A stretch of DNA of 64,000 nucleotides from Flavobacterium sp. (GTDB lineage Bacteria > Bacteroidota > Bacteroidia > Flavobacteriales > Flavobacteriaceae), in contig NZ_JAIXUB010000013.1 of assembly GCF_027484205.1 (NCBI RefSeq), positions 1-64,000 of the forward strand, given 5' to 3'. Positions 8,691-18,406 of this stretch are shown here, piece after piece (the first letter of the stretch is position 1; each line of letters starts with the position of its first letter). The translations under genes and the position numbers were made by a program. The notes under the pieces were generated by a model. It was given only the letters and a program-made list of their open reading frames with translations, was not told where the DNA came from and made no database searches.

Positions 8691-8697
8691 TTTTTTG

Positions 8698-8793
8698 CCA
8701 CAAAGACGCAAATTTTTAAAGAAATATTACTTTTTTAACTTACAAAATTTTCAAATTTGATTGTCCAAACTTTGTGTCTTCGTGTCTTTGTGG
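8698..8793. repeat. Inverted-repeat element E3 between glgB and the GH31 gene
   Basis: CCACAAAGAC at 8698-8707 is the exact complement of GTCTTTGTGG at 8784-8793. The right side contains two imperfect direct units of a GTGTCTT motif (TTTGTGTCTTCGTGTCTTTG). The interior is A+T-rich with no gene. It begins 8 bp after the glgB stop and could act as a transcript-end or mRNA-stabilising structure. From memory, similar sequences are common between Bacteroidota genes, but I cannot check this. Confidence 0.7.
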
Positions 8794-8838
8794 TAAATAC
8801 AAACATCCGCAAACGTTATCGTTAAAAACTACTTTAAT

Positions 8839-8846
8839 TACTTTTG
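8839..8846 (+). promoter_or_regulatory. Promoter -7 box for the GH31 gene
   Basis: TACTTTTG matches the Bacteroidota -7 consensus TAnnTTTG. Transcription would start near 8853, downstream of the earliest in-frame start codon at 8844. This supports translation from the ATG at 8898. I see no clear -33 TTG at the right distance. Confidence 0.55.
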
Positions 8847-8897
8847 AAAATTCGATGCTACATTCGTATTTTCGCAACTTGTCTTAAAATTATTCCT

Positions 8898-11291
8898 ATG
8901 ATAATTAATACCGAACTAGAATACAAAGGCGATTTATTTCCGTCTCAAATTATATCTTACAACCAAGAAGTAGATTCTATAGATTTCCATACTGATAACA
9001 ATGTAATTCTAAGAGTTACAGTCCTTCGCGATAGTATGATTCGTTTTAGATTCACCGCTAAAGGTTACTTTAGTAATGACTTTTCGTATGCTATTGATAA
9101 AACACAATCACATGGTTACAATGTTTTAGAAGTTACAGAAGAAACAGACCACTATCGAATTAAAACTTCTAAAGTTTATGTTGTCGTTCAAAAACACGAT
9201 TGCCGCGTTGGAATCTATGAATTAGATGGAACGACAATTCTTGAAGATGAAATTGGTTTTCATTGGGAAGAATGTTATGAATATGGCGGAAACATTGTAA
9301 AAATGAGTAAAACATCTCACGATGGCGAATCATTTTATGGTCTTGGTGACAAAGCAACTCATCTTAACTTAAAAGGAAAAAGATTAGAAAATTGGGCAAC
9401 CGATCAATATGCTTTTGCAAAAGATCAAGAGCCATTATATAAAGTAGTTCCTTTTTATATAGGACTTCACCACAATAAAGCGTATGGTATTTTCTTTGAT
9501 AATACGTTCCGCTCGTTCTTTGATTTTAGTCATGAAAGAAAAGGCGTAACCAGTTTTTGGGCTGATGGTGGTGAAATGAATTACTACTTTATTTATGGTC
9601 CAAAAATGAGTGATGTAGTAACGACTTATACGCATCTGACAGGAAAACCAGAATTGCCGCCACTTTGGACATTAGGTTATCAACAATGTAAATGGAGTTA
9701 TTATCCAGAAGCAAAAGTTAAAGAAATTACAGGAAAATTTAGAGAACTTCAGATACCTTGTGATGCAATTTATTTGGATATTGATTATATGGATGGCTTC
9801 CGATGTTTTACTTGGAATAAAGATTATTTTCCAAATCCAAAACAAATGGTTGCTGATTTATCAAAAGAAGGATTCAAAACCGTAGTAATCATCGATCCAG
9901 GAATTAAAATTGATAAAGAATATTCAGTTTATAACGAAGGAATTGAAAACGATTATTTCTGTAAACGTGCCGATGGTCCATACATGAAAGGTAAAGTTTG
10001 GCCAGGCGAATGTAATTTTCCTGATTATACAAATCCCGAAGTTAGAGAATGGTGGGCGGGATTATTTAAAGAATTAGTTTCAGAAATTAGAGTAAAAGGT
10101 GTTTGGAATGACATGAACGAACCAGCAGTAATGGAAGTTCCAACAAAAACATTTCCACTAGATGTGCGCCATAATTATGACGGCAATAATTGTAGTCATA
10201 GAAAAGCTCACAACGTTTACGGTACTCAAATGGCACGTGCAACTTATGAAGGTGTAAAAAGATTTGCTTATCCAAAACGTCCATTCGTAATTACACGTTC
10301 GGCTTATTCAGGTGCGCAACGATATACTTCATCTTGGACAGGCGACAATGTGGCAACTTGGGAACATTTGTGGATTGCAAATATTCAAATGCAACGAATG
10401 TCAATTTCTGGAATGGGATTCACAGGTTCAGATATTGGAGGATTTGCAGAGCAACCATCGGCAGAATTATATGCTCGTTGGATTCAATTAGGAGTTTTTC
10501 ACCCATTTTGCAGAACCCATTCTTCTGGACATCACGGTGAACAAGAACCATGGAGTTTTGGCGAAGAAGTAATTGATATTACAAGAAAATTTGTAGAGTT
10601 AAGATATCAATTACTACCATATTTATATACAATGTTTTGGCAATATATCAATGATGGTGTTCCAATGTTGAAACCATTAGTATATTTTGATCAAGATGAT
10701 GCTCAAACACATTATAGAACTGACGAATTTATTTTTGGAAATCAGATATTGGTTTGCCCAATTTTAGAGCCAAATGCACTCGGAAGAAGAATGTATTTAC
10801 CTCAAGGAAATTGGTATAACTATTGGACAAATGAATTAGTCAAAGGTAAAAAAGAACTATGGGTTGCTACTGATTTTGATCAGATTCCATTATTTGTGAA
10901 AGAAGGCGCAATTATTCCAAAATATCCTATTCAACAATATGTGGGACAAATTGAACATCCTCAACTAACTTTAGAAGTATATTTTAAATTAGGTAAAGAA
11001 AAATCGTATGTTTTTGAAGATGCTCAAGATGGTTATGATTACAACAAAGGAAGATTTAGCTATAAAACATTTACTTTAAACGGTAAAGAAAATGAATTAT
11101 TAATTCATCAACACAAGGAAGGTACTTTCGAAACACAATACAAAACGGTTATAATAAATTTGAAAGGATTACCATTCAAGGTAAAAGAGATTGAAATCGA
11201 TAATGAAAAAGTAAGCTTTGAAAGTGTAAATTTTGTAGAAGATTGTCTACAAATTGATAAAGATTTTACTGAATTACATATTTTTGCATAA
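8898..11291 (+). CDS. GH31 alpha-glucosidase
   Basis: A 797-residue family 31 glycoside hydrolase. The nucleophile is D405 in WNDMNEP and the acid/base D483 in WTGDN; GSDIGGF and HPFCRTHS follow as in alpha-glucosidases. An N-terminal galactose-mutarotase-like domain and a C-terminal beta domain (DUF5110-like) frame the barrel. There is no signal peptide after the chosen start, so it probably acts in the cytoplasm, releasing glucose from alpha-1,4-glucan or maltose. The start at 8898 (MIINTELEY) is preferred over the upstream TTG at 8844, which overlaps the promoter box. It could trim the glucan built by GlgE and GlgB or process imported maltodextrin. Confidence 0.93.
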   Translation: MIINTELEYKGDLFPSQIISYNQEVDSIDFHTDNNVILRVTVLRDSMIRFRFTAKGYFSNDFSYAIDKTQSHGYNVLEVTEETDHYRIKTSKVYVVVQKHDCRVGIYELDGTTILEDEIGFHWEECYEYGGNIVKMSKTSHDGESFYGLGDKATHLNLKGKRLENWATDQYAFAKDQEPLYKVVPFYIGLHHNKAYGIFFDNTFRSFFDFSHERKGVTSFWADGGEMNYYFIYGPKMSDVVTTYTHLTGKPELPPLWTLGYQQCKWSYYPEAKVKEITGKFRELQIPCDAIYLDIDYMDGFRCFTWNKDYFPNPKQMVADLSKEGFKTVVIIDPGIKIDKEYSVYNEGIENDYFCKRADGPYMKGKVWPGECNFPDYTNPEVREWWAGLFKELVSEIRVKGVWNDMNEPAVMEVPTKTFPLDVRHNYDGNNCSHRKAHNVYGTQMARATYEGVKRFAYPKRPFVITRSAYSGAQRYTSSWTGDNVATWEHLWIANIQMQRMSISGMGFTGSDIGGFAEQPSAELYARWIQLGVFHPFCRTHSSGHHGEQEPWSFGEEVIDITRKFVELRYQLLPYLYTMFWQYINDGVPMLKPLVYFDQDDAQTHYRTDEFIFGNQILVCPILEPNALGRRMYLPQGNWYNYWTNELVKGKKELWVATDFDQIPLFVKEGAIIPKYPIQQYVGQIEHPQLTLEVYFKLGKEKSYVFEDAQDGYDYNKGRFSYKTFTLNGKENELLIHQHKEGTFETQYKTVIINLKGLPFKVKEIEIDNEKVSFESVNFVEDCLQIDKDFTELHIFA

Positions 11292-11298
11292 TAATATT

Positions 11299-11306
11299 TA
11301 CATTTG
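11299..11306 (+). promoter_or_regulatory. Promoter -7 box for the M48 protease gene
   Basis: TACATTTG matches TAnnTTTG 22 bp before the start codon at 11329. A TTTTTG lies only 12 bp upstream, closer than the normal 17-23 bp, so the -33 element is doubtful. Confidence 0.45.
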
Positions 11307-11328
11307 TTTTAATAAATAAAATACAATT

Positions 11329-12147
11329 ATGAAAAATAAAAGTTTAATTTTTGGTTTAGGTATTTTGGGATTACTAATTGCCTGCTCAAAAAATCCTTTT
11401 ACTGGGAAAAGCACTATGGCACTTGTTCCAAATAGTCAGATATTTCCAATGTCTTTTCAGCAATACAATCAATTTTTAACAGAAAATAAAGTTATCAAAA
11501 ATACTGCTGAGGCAAAAAAAATTGAAACGGTTGGTACAAAAATAAAAGTTGCTGCAGAAAGATGGCTAACAGCAAATGGACATGCTGATTATCTAACAGG
11601 ATATAATTGGGAATACAATTTAGTTGAAAGTAAAGACGTAAATGCTTGGTGTATGCCTGGTGGAAAAATTGTTTTTTACACAGGAATTTTACCAATTTGT
11701 AAAGATGATGCAGGAATTGCAGCTGTTATGGGACATGAAGTTGCTCATGCATTAGCAAATCACGGTCAGCAAAGAATGAGTGCTGGAATGGTGCAACAAT
11801 TAGTTCAAGTTGGTGCAGCTGCCGCAGTTTCAAATCAAGATCCACAAACACAACAAATGGTTATGCAAGCATACGGAATTGGTTCACAAGTTGGAGTAAT
11901 GTTGCCATTTAGTAGAAAACACGAAAGTGAAGCCGATATGATTGGACTAACATTAATGGCAATTGCAGGTTACAATCCTCAAAATGCTGTTGCTGTTTGG
12001 GAACGTATGTCTGCACAAGCTGGAGGACAAGCGCCGCCAGAAATTTTAAGCACACATCCAAGTAATCAGTCAAGAATTGATCATTTAACATCATTAATTC
12101 CTCAAGCTAAAGCAGAAGCTGCAAAATTTGGAGTAACGTTTAAATAA
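11329..12147 (+). CDS. M48 family metalloprotease, lipoprotein
   Basis: A 272-residue zinc protease related to BepA/LoiP and Oma1. The signal peptide ends in the lipobox LLIAC with C19 as the lipidation site, so the protein should be anchored in a periplasm-facing membrane. HEVAH (136-140) gives the two histidine ligands and the catalytic glutamate; E201 in RKHESEAD is the third ligand. The C-terminal region has the usual STHPSNQSR segment. BepA-type proteases degrade misassembled outer membrane proteins such as LptD, and an lptD is encoded at 43911, though not adjacent. A quality-control role is inference. It is flanked by its own promoter box and terminator. Confidence 0.92.
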   Translation: MKNKSLIFGLGILGLLIACSKNPFTGKSTMALVPNSQIFPMSFQQYNQFLTENKVIKNTAEAKKIETVGTKIKVAAERWLTANGHADYLTGYNWEYNLVESKDVNAWCMPGGKIVFYTGILPICKDDAGIAAVMGHEVAHALANHGQQRMSAGMVQQLVQVGAAAAVSNQDPQTQQMVMQAYGIGSQVGVMLPFSRKHESEADMIGLTLMAIAGYNPQNAVAVWERMSAQAGGQAPPEILSTHPSNQSRIDHLTSLIPQAKAEAAKFGVTFK

Positions 12148-12177
12148 CATATAAATTACAAAAAAAGAGTATATTTG

Positions 12178-12203
12178 AATCCCGAGAAATCGGGATTTTT
12201 TTT
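12178..12203 (+). terminator. Terminator after the M48 gene
   Basis: AATCCCGA and TCGGGATT form an 8-bp stem closed by a GAAA loop and followed by eight T residues. A perfect -7 box, TATATTTG, ends directly before it at 12170-12177. A transcript from that box for the downstream MFS gene would begin inside the hairpin. Confidence 0.85.
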
Positions 12204-12220
12204 ATTTTAAAAACTAAAAT

Positions 12221-13531
12221 ATGGCAAATCTTGAGAAAGGAAATCCAAAATTAATTAATGCTTGGGCTTTTTATGACTGGGCAAATTCTGTTTATAGCCT
12301 TGTAATCGCTACAGCAGTTTTTCCAATTTATTATGAATCAATAACAGGTGATAATGGAGGAATTGTTCACTTTTTAGGAACTGAGTTTCATAATTCTACA
12401 TTATTATCTTATTCATTATCATTTTCATTTTTAATAGTAGCTTTAATTTCCCCAATTCTTTCTGCAATTGCTGATTACACTGGAAATAAAAAGAGATTCA
12501 TGCAGTTTTTTTGTTATTTAGGATCACTATCAGTAATGAGTTTATTCTTTTTTACTGGTGTTGAAAATTTATGGATTGGAATTATTTTTACAATTTTAGC
12601 AAGTATTGGTTTTTGGGGAAGTTTTGTTTTTTATAATTCATATTTGCCAGAAATAGCGCATCCAGAACAACAAGATAGAGTTAGTGCAAAAGGCTTTATG
12701 TTTGGATATACTGGTTCGGTTTTATTATTAGCATTTAATCTGATAATGGTAATGAAACCAGAATTATTTGGAATAAATGATGCTTCTTTACCTGCTAGAA
12801 TTTCTTTTCTAATGGTTGGAATTTGGTGGATGGGTTTTGCACAAATTACTTTTTATCATTTACCTAATAATGTATTTCATAAAAAACCAGAAAAAGATTT
12901 TATTTTTAAAGGTTTTAAAGAACTTAAAGGTGTTTTAATTGCTTTAAAAAATCAAATGAGTTTAAAACTATTTCTTTCTGCTTTCTTTTTTTATAGTGTT
13001 GGTGTTCAAACTATTATTTTATTATTAGGAATTTATGTCAAAAAAGAGTTAGGAATCGAAACAAGTAAATTGATAATAATTATTCTTTTAATTCAAATTG
13101 TTGCCATTTTTGGAGCATTTCTATTTTCAAGAATTTCTGATAAAATTGGAAATATTAAAACCTTAAAAATAACTATAGCAATATGGGGAATTGTATGTTT
13201 AGCCATATATTTTACCAATGCAAAAAGTGAATTTATTGATTTACAAGTATATTTGCTTGGATCAGGAATTGGAATGGTTTTAGGAGCAATACAATCTATT
13301 TCTCGTTCAACATATTCTAAATTATTACCTGAGACGGAAGATCATGCAACTTATTTTAGCTTTTACGATGTTACTGAAAAAATCGCTATAGTTTTAGGAA
13401 CATTTATTTTTGGTTTTGTTGGTGCAATTTCAGACTCATTAAAAAACTCTATTTTTATATTAGCAATTTTCTTTCTACTAGGTTATATCGTATTAAGTTT
13501 TATGAAAAAGAATGTAGTTTTATCAAAATAA
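12221..13531 (+). CDS. MFS transporter, UMF1/Atg22 family
   Basis: A 436-residue polytopic membrane protein with about 12 predicted transmembrane segments. The N-terminus INAWAFYDWANSVYS is characteristic of the UMF1 (Atg22-like vacuole effluxer) branch of the major facilitator superfamily. The conserved GIGMVLGAIQSISRSTYSKL lies late in the protein. Family members include amino acid effluxers in yeast, while bacterial substrates are unknown. It sits alone between terminator-bounded neighbours, and nothing nearby hints at its substrate. Confidence 0.88.
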   Translation: MANLEKGNPKLINAWAFYDWANSVYSLVIATAVFPIYYESITGDNGGIVHFLGTEFHNSTLLSYSLSFSFLIVALISPILSAIADYTGNKKRFMQFFCYLGSLSVMSLFFFTGVENLWIGIIFTILASIGFWGSFVFYNSYLPEIAHPEQQDRVSAKGFMFGYTGSVLLLAFNLIMVMKPELFGINDASLPARISFLMVGIWWMGFAQITFYHLPNNVFHKKPEKDFIFKGFKELKGVLIALKNQMSLKLFLSAFFFYSVGVQTIILLLGIYVKKELGIETSKLIIIILLIQIVAIFGAFLFSRISDKIGNIKTLKITIAIWGIVCLAIYFTNAKSEFIDLQVYLLGSGIGMVLGAIQSISRSTYSKLLPETEDHATYFSFYDVTEKIAIVLGTFIFGFVGAISDSLKNSIFILAIFFLLGYIVLSFMKKNVVLSK

Positions 13532-13570
13532 CGTACTACAAAAAATAATTTTTAGTTTATAAAAAATAAT

Positions 13571-13578
13571 TATATTTG
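13571..13578 (+). promoter_or_regulatory. Promoter -7 box for the DUF6252-like lipoprotein gene
   Basis: TATATTTG matches TAnnTTTG exactly. It overlaps an in-frame TTG at 13576, so the mRNA would start after that codon. This argues for translation from the ATG at 13594 with a very short leader. Confidence 0.55.
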
Positions 13579-13593
13579 AAAAAAATAACCAAA

Positions 13594-14568
13594 ATGAAAA
13601 AAATAAAATTTTTATCTGCTTTAATCGTACTTTTTAGCGCATTTACATTCATATCTTGTGATAATGAACCAATTGATTCAGCTATTGATCCTTCATCAGG
13701 CGGTGGTTCTGGTGGCGGTGGAGGTGGCGGAGGAACCGTGACAGGAACTTTTAAAGTAGATTTTGATGGACAAACTTTTGTAGCAAATGTAACTCAGGCT
13801 ATAGTTAATTCAGAATATATTGCAATTTCAGGTTTAAAAACGTCAACAGGTGAATTTTTTCAAATTACAATTCCAAATGGAACTGTTGGAACATATACGT
13901 GGGATGATTTTGATTCTACAGGAATGGGACTAGGTTTAGTCTATTCAAATGGTTCTGTTTCAGAGAGTAGTTTTGTAAGTGTTAGTAATGGCGATGTAAA
14001 TTTTGCGGATTTTCCCGAGTATAATGACACTGCAGAAGTTAATATTGTAAGTTTAAATTCTTCAACAAATAATATTACAGGAACATTTAAGTTTACAGGT
14101 GTTCGATTTACTGATGATACAGGAGATACAATTGAAACTAAGGAATTTACAAACGGACAATTTAATTTAACTTATACTTCTGATACAACTTCACCATCAG
14201 ATAATTCATTTTTCGCAAAGTTAAATGGTGCTAACTTTAATCCAACTAATGTTGATGGATACAATAATAGTGGAGTTATTTCAATTATCGGAAGACGTGG
14301 AGCTGTAGAAAATATTAATTTAGCTTTTCCAAATACAATAACACCTGGTACTTATAATATTGAGTTTGGTGGAACTTACATGGGTAATTATATTTTAAAT
14401 TCAACAGGTGAAGGTGTTTTTGGTGGTGAAACTGGAACGGTTACAATTATAAGTCACAATACTTCTACAAAAAGAATTAAAGGAACTTTTAATTTTAATG
14501 CAACTAGTTTCTTTTCAACCGCAACATACAACGTAACTGAAGGAACTTTTGAAGTCACTTATTTATAA
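13594..14568 (+). CDS. Putative lipoprotein with two DUF6252-like repeats
   Basis: A 324-residue secreted protein. The signal peptide ends in FTFISC, a lipobox-like site near residue 21. A glycine-rich tract follows (SGGGSGGGGGGGG). Two homologous beta-rich repeats come next, one beginning KVDFDGQTFVANV and one FFAKLNGANFNPT. Each has a FF/NG opening, an NGTVGTYTW- or TITPGTYNIEF-like centre and an ITGTFKF or IKGTFNF end. The repeats resemble a family common in Bacteroidota surface lipoproteins (DUF6252); function is unknown. The glycine tract probably works as a flexible spacer from the membrane. A terminator follows. Confidence 0.75.
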   Translation: MKKIKFLSALIVLFSAFTFISCDNEPIDSAIDPSSGGGSGGGGGGGGTVTGTFKVDFDGQTFVANVTQAIVNSEYIAISGLKTSTGEFFQITIPNGTVGTYTWDDFDSTGMGLGLVYSNGSVSESSFVSVSNGDVNFADFPEYNDTAEVNIVSLNSSTNNITGTFKFTGVRFTDDTGDTIETKEFTNGQFNLTYTSDTTSPSDNSFFAKLNGANFNPTNVDGYNNSGVISIIGRRGAVENINLAFPNTITPGTYNIEFGGTYMGNYILNSTGEGVFGGETGTVTIISHNTSTKRIKGTFNFNATSFFSTATYNVTEGTFEVTYL

Positions 14569-14586
14569 AAAAATATTTTTAAATAT

Positions 14587-14618
14587 AAAAATCCGTCTTT
14601 ATGGCGGATTTTTTTTGT
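14587..14618 (+). terminator. Terminator after the DUF6252-like gene
   Basis: AAAATCCGTC and GGCGGATTTT form a stem with one wobble pair around TTTAT, followed by a run of T. Confidence 0.85.
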
Positions 14619-14668
14619 GGCATAATCATTGCATTTTTATAACAACTATCGATAAACAGCATTTCATC

Positions 14669-14702
14669 TCGACTTTATAGCATTTTTAATGCTTTACGTC
14701 GA
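14669..14702. promoter_or_regulatory. Two-step inverted repeat upstream of lon
   Basis: TCGAC (14669-14673) pairs with GTCGA (14698-14702), and inside it AGCAT pairs with ATGCT around TTTTA. It lies 30 bp before the -7 box of lon. As DNA it could be an operator for a stress regulator; as RNA it would be upstream of the expected start. The role is a guess. Confidence 0.5.
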
Positions 14703-14731
14703 TTTTAATTTCGCAAACTTTATCAAAATGC

Positions 14732-14739
14732 TATATTTG
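14732..14739 (+). promoter_or_regulatory. Promoter -7 box for lon
   Basis: TATATTTG matches TAnnTTTG 38 bp before the lon start codon. I see no matching -33 TTG, which would fit a regulated promoter. Confidence 0.5.
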
Positions 14740-14776
14740 TTTAAAATTTTAATGTCATATTGACTTATTCAAAACT

Positions 14777-17230
14777 ATGTCAAATCAAAAAATAATCGCC
14801 TTTGACAATTTGTCACTTCAAGAATTTGACTCTGAAGCCGAATTGATTCCATTATTAACTCCAGAAGATGAAGAAGAAATGGCTAATGAAGAACTTCCTT
14901 CGTCGTTACCAATTTTACCTTTGAGAAATACTGTTCTCTTTCCTGGCGTTGTTATTCCAATTACTGCAGGAAGAGATAAATCTATAAAACTTATTAACGA
15001 GGCTAATGCTGGTAACAAAATAATTGGTGTTGTTGCTCAAAAAAATGAAGAAGATGAAGATCCAACTAAAAATGATATTCATCAAGTTGGAACTGTAGCA
15101 AGAATTTTAAGAGTTCTAAAAATGCCTGATGGTAATATTACTGTTATTCTGCAAGGAAAGAAACGATTTGAAATTGATGCAGTAATTTCTGAAAAACCAT
15201 ATATAAAAGCGCAAATTAAAGAAGTTCCCGAAAAACGTCCCGGAAAACATGATTCTGAATTTTTTACAATTGTAGATTCAATCAAAGAATTAGCAATTGA
15301 AATTATAAAAGAAAGTCCTAATATTCCTTCTGAAGCTACTTTTGCTATCAAAAATATTGAAAGTCAATCGTTTCTAATCAATTTTGTTTCTTCAAACATG
15401 AATCTTACTGTTGAGGAAAAACAAAATTTATTGATGATGAATGTTCTAAAAGAACGAGCATTAGAAACCTTAAGGTACATGAATGTTGAGTTGCAAAAAT
15501 TAGAATTGAAAAATGATATTCAATCAAAAGTTCGATTTGATTTAGACCAACAACAGCGCGAATATTTCTTGCATCAGCAAATGAAAACCATTCAAGAAGA
15601 ACTTGGAGGTGTTTCTAATGAGCAAGAATTTGAAGAAATGCGTCAACGTGCTAAAACAAAAACTTGGGACGAAAAAACGCAAAAACACTTTGAAAAAGAG
15701 TTTGCAAAAATGCAACGTATGAATCCGCAAGCACCAGACTTTGGGATTCAAAGAAATTATTTAGATTTATTTTTAGATTTACCTTGGAATAAATTTTCAA
15801 AAGATAATTTCGATTTAAAAAATGCTCAAAAAGTTTTAGATAGAGATCATTTTGGATTGGAAGATGTTAAGAAAAGGATGATTGAACATTTGGCAGTTTT
15901 AAAATTGCGAAATGACATGAAGTCGCCTATTATTTGTTTAACTGGACCTCCAGGAGTTGGAAAAACTTCTATTGGAAAATCAGTTGCAGAAGCTTTAGGA
16001 AGAGAATATGTTAGAATTTCACTTGGCGGATTGCGTGATGAGGCAGAAATTCGTGGTCACAGAAAAACGTATATTGGAGCAATGCCTGGAAGAATTATTC
16101 AAAGCATCAAAAAAGCACAAACTTCAAATCCTGTGTTTATTTTGGATGAAATTGATAAACTTTCTGTCAGCAATCAGGGTGATCCATCATCAGCTTTATT
16201 AGAAGTTTTAGATCCAGAACAAAACAATGCTTTTTATGATAATTTCCTTGAAATGGGTTATGATTTGTCAAAAGTAATGTTCATTGCAACTTCAAATACG
16301 ATGTCAACTATTCAACCTGCCTTGAAAGATAGGATGGAAGTAATAAAAATGACAGGTTATACAACAGAAGAAAAAGTTGAAATTGCACGCCAACATTTGT
16401 TTCCAAAGCAATTAAAAGAACACGGATTAACTTCTAAAGATTTAACTATTGGAAAAAAACAATTAGAAAAAATTGTTGAAGGTTATACTCGTGAATCTGG
16501 TGTAAGAAGTTTAGAACAAAAAATTGCTCAAGTCATTCGAAATGCTGCAAAATCAGTAGCAATGGAGGAAGAATACAACAAAAAAATTACAGAAGAGGAT
16601 ATTGTAAAAGTTCTTGGTTCACCAAAATTAGAGCGTGACAAAGCAGAAGGAAACGATGTTGCAGGAGTTGTTACAGGTTTAGCTTGGACTTCTGTTGGTG
16701 GTGATATACTTTTTATTGAATCATTGATTTCTAAGGGAAAAGGCTCACTTACCTTAACAGGAAATTTAGGTACAGTCATGAAAGAATCAGCTACAATTGC
16801 ATTGGAATATATTAAAGCAAATGCAGAGTTATTTGGTTTAAATCAAGAGGTTTTATCTAAATATAATATTCATCTTCATGTTCCAGAAGGTGCAACTCCA
16901 AAAGATGGTCCAAGTGCTGGAATTGCAATGCTAACTTCAATGGTTTCGTTGTTAACACAAAAGAAAATTAAAAAGAGTTTGGCCATGACAGGTGAAATTA
17001 CACTTCGAGGAAAAGTACTTCCTGTTGGTGGAATTAAAGAAAAAATTCTTGCTGCAAAAAGAGCTAACATCAAGGAAATCATACTATGTCATGAAAATAA
17101 AAGCGATATCGAAGAAATTAAATCTGATTATTTAGAAGGTTTAACGTTTCACTATGTAAAAGAAATGAGTGAAGTAATTGATATTGCTATAACAAATCAA
17201 AAAGTTAAAAATGCTAAGGTTATTGATTAA
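14777..17230 (+). CDS. lon: ATP-dependent protease Lon
   Basis: An 817-residue LonA that degrades misfolded and regulatory proteins in the cytoplasm. The N-terminal LON domain begins at [14 protein letters not shown] (about residue 45). The AAA+ module has Walker A GPPGVGKT (390-397) and Walker [11 protein letters not shown]. The C-terminal protease domain has the serine-lysine dyad S713 (DGPSAG) and K754 (GGIKEK), spaced 41 residues as in the family. The first 35 residues are an acidic extension. It has its own promoter box with an unusual palindrome upstream, and a strong terminator. Confidence 0.97.
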   Translation: MSNQKIIAFDNLSLQEFDSEAELIPLLTPEDEEEMANEELPSSLPILPLRNTVLFPGVVIPITAGRDKSIKLINEANAGNKIIGVVAQKNEEDEDPTKNDIHQVGTVARILRVLKMPDGNITVILQGKKRFEIDAVISEKPYIKAQIKEVPEKRPGKHDSEFFTIVDSIKELAIEIIKESPNIPSEATFAIKNIESQSFLINFVSSNMNLTVEEKQNLLMMNVLKERALETLRYMNVELQKLELKNDIQSKVRFDLDQQQREYFLHQQMKTIQEELGGVSNEQEFEEMRQRAKTKTWDEKTQKHFEKEFAKMQRMNPQAPDFGIQRNYLDLFLDLPWNKFSKDNFDLKNAQKVLDRDHFGLEDVKKRMIEHLAVLKLRNDMKSPIICLTGPPGVGKTSIGKSVAEALGREYVRISLGGLRDEAEIRGHRKTYIGAMPGRIIQSIKKAQTSNPVFILDEIDKLSVSNQGDPSSALLEVLDPEQNNAFYDNFLEMGYDLSKVMFIATSNTMSTIQPALKDRMEVIKMTGYTTEEKVEIARQHLFPKQLKEHGLTSKDLTIGKKQLEKIVEGYTRESGVRSLEQKIAQVIRNAAKSVAMEEEYNKKITEEDIVKVLGSPKLERDKAEGNDVAGVVTGLAWTSVGGDILFIESLISKGKGSLTLTGNLGTVMKESATIALEYIKANAELFGLNQEVLSKYNIHLHVPEGATPKDGPSAGIAMLTSMVSLLTQKKIKKSLAMTGEITLRGKVLPVGGIKEKILAAKRANIKEIILCHENKSDIEEIKSDYLEGLTFHYVKEMSEVIDIAITNQKVKNAKVID

Positions 17231-17252
17231 TTCATCCATTTAAAATTTTTGG

Positions 17253-17283
17253 AAGGCGTAAGTTTATTTCTTACGCCTTTTTA
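17253..17283 (+). terminator. Terminator after lon
   Basis: AAGGCGTAAG and CTTACGCCTT form a perfect 10-bp stem with loop TTTATTT, followed by T residues. Confidence 0.9.
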
Positions 17284-17357
17284 TTTTGTTTTTATACTAA
17301 CTTTAAAAATAATATCTTCGCATTTCCGTTATAGTTAGAGAAATTGCTATATTTTAT

Positions 17358-18389
17358 ATGTTAAAAAAACTTTTTATTGGTTTTTCATTGCTTTTTTGTG
17401 TCCAAATCAACGCACAAATTGGCGGTAAATCAGTGTATCAATTTCTAAACTTGGTAACCTCTCCACGTCAAGCTGCTTTGGGCGGAAAGGTGTTGACAAT
17501 TTATGATAATGATGTCAATCAAGCCCATTTCAATCCGGCAACAATCAATGCCGAAATGGACAATCATTTGTCTTTGAATTATGGTAATTATTATGGCGAA
17601 GTAACCTACGGAACAGCAGCCTATGCCTATACTTATGATCGACATGTGCAAACATTTCATGCAGGTGTAAATTATGTAAATTATGGAAAGTTTGATGGTT
17701 ATGATGAAAATGGACAGCCAACATCTTCATTTACAGGTAGTGATATGGCGCTTTCTTTTGGTTACGCATACAATGTTCCATTTACTGAATTTTATTTTGG
17801 TGCTAATGCAAAATTAATTTCCTCAACCTTAGAAAGTTATAATTCCTTTGGAGCAGCAGTTGACTTTGGTGCTTTATTTATTGATGTAAAAAACGATGTC
17901 AATTGGGCTTTAGTTGTTAGAAATGTTGGAACCCAAATTACAACATACGCAGGAACACAAGAAAAGTTGCCTTTAGAAATATTATTAGGAGTTTCTCAAG
18001 AAGTTGAAAATGTGCCTATTAGATGGCATTTAACGTTAGAAAACTTGCAACAATGGAATATCGCTTTTTCAAATCCAAATAGAGCGGTTGGAAGTATTGA
18101 TGGCGATGCAACTCCTGAAAAAGTTGGTTTTGTCAATAATGCTTTGCGTCATGTCGTTTTTGGAGCAGAGTTGTTTCCTAAAAAAGGATTCAATTTACGA
18201 TTTGGATATAACTTTAGAAGAGCTGAAGAATTAAGAGTTTTAGAGCAAAGAAATTTTTCAGGATTATCGGTTGGAATGGGATTGAAAATGGGTAAAATAA
18301 AATTTAATTATTCCTATTCGAGATATACTTTAGCAGCAAATACAAGTCTTTTTGGATTAACAATTGATTTTTCTGATAGCAGATATTAA
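17358..18389 (+). CDS. porQ: Type IX secretion system protein PorQ
   Basis: A 343-residue outer membrane beta-barrel protein of the PorQ family. A signal peptide (about residues 1-19) is followed by the PorQ/PorV-like start GGKSVYQFLNLVTSPRQAAL. PorQ belongs to the attachment complex of the type IX secretion system, which anchors cargo to A-LPS at the surface. The cytidylate kinase gene follows after 17 bp, an arrangement I recall from other Bacteroidota. A cargo protein with a T9SS type A sorting domain is encoded at 60788. A weak -7-like box, TATCTTCG, lies at 17313-17320. Confidence 0.9.
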   Translation: MLKKLFIGFSLLFCVQINAQIGGKSVYQFLNLVTSPRQAALGGKVLTIYDNDVNQAHFNPATINAEMDNHLSLNYGNYYGEVTYGTAAYAYTYDRHVQTFHAGVNYVNYGKFDGYDENGQPTSSFTGSDMALSFGYAYNVPFTEFYFGANAKLISSTLESYNSFGAAVDFGALFIDVKNDVNWALVVRNVGTQITTYAGTQEKLPLEILLGVSQEVENVPIRWHLTLENLQQWNIAFSNPNRAVGSIDGDATPEKVGFVNNALRHVVFGAELFPKKGFNLRFGYNFRRAEELRVLEQRNFSGLSVGMGLKMGKIKFNYSYSRYTLAANTSLFGLTIDFSDSRY

Positions 18390-18406
18390 ACTTAAAACAC
18401 AAACTT

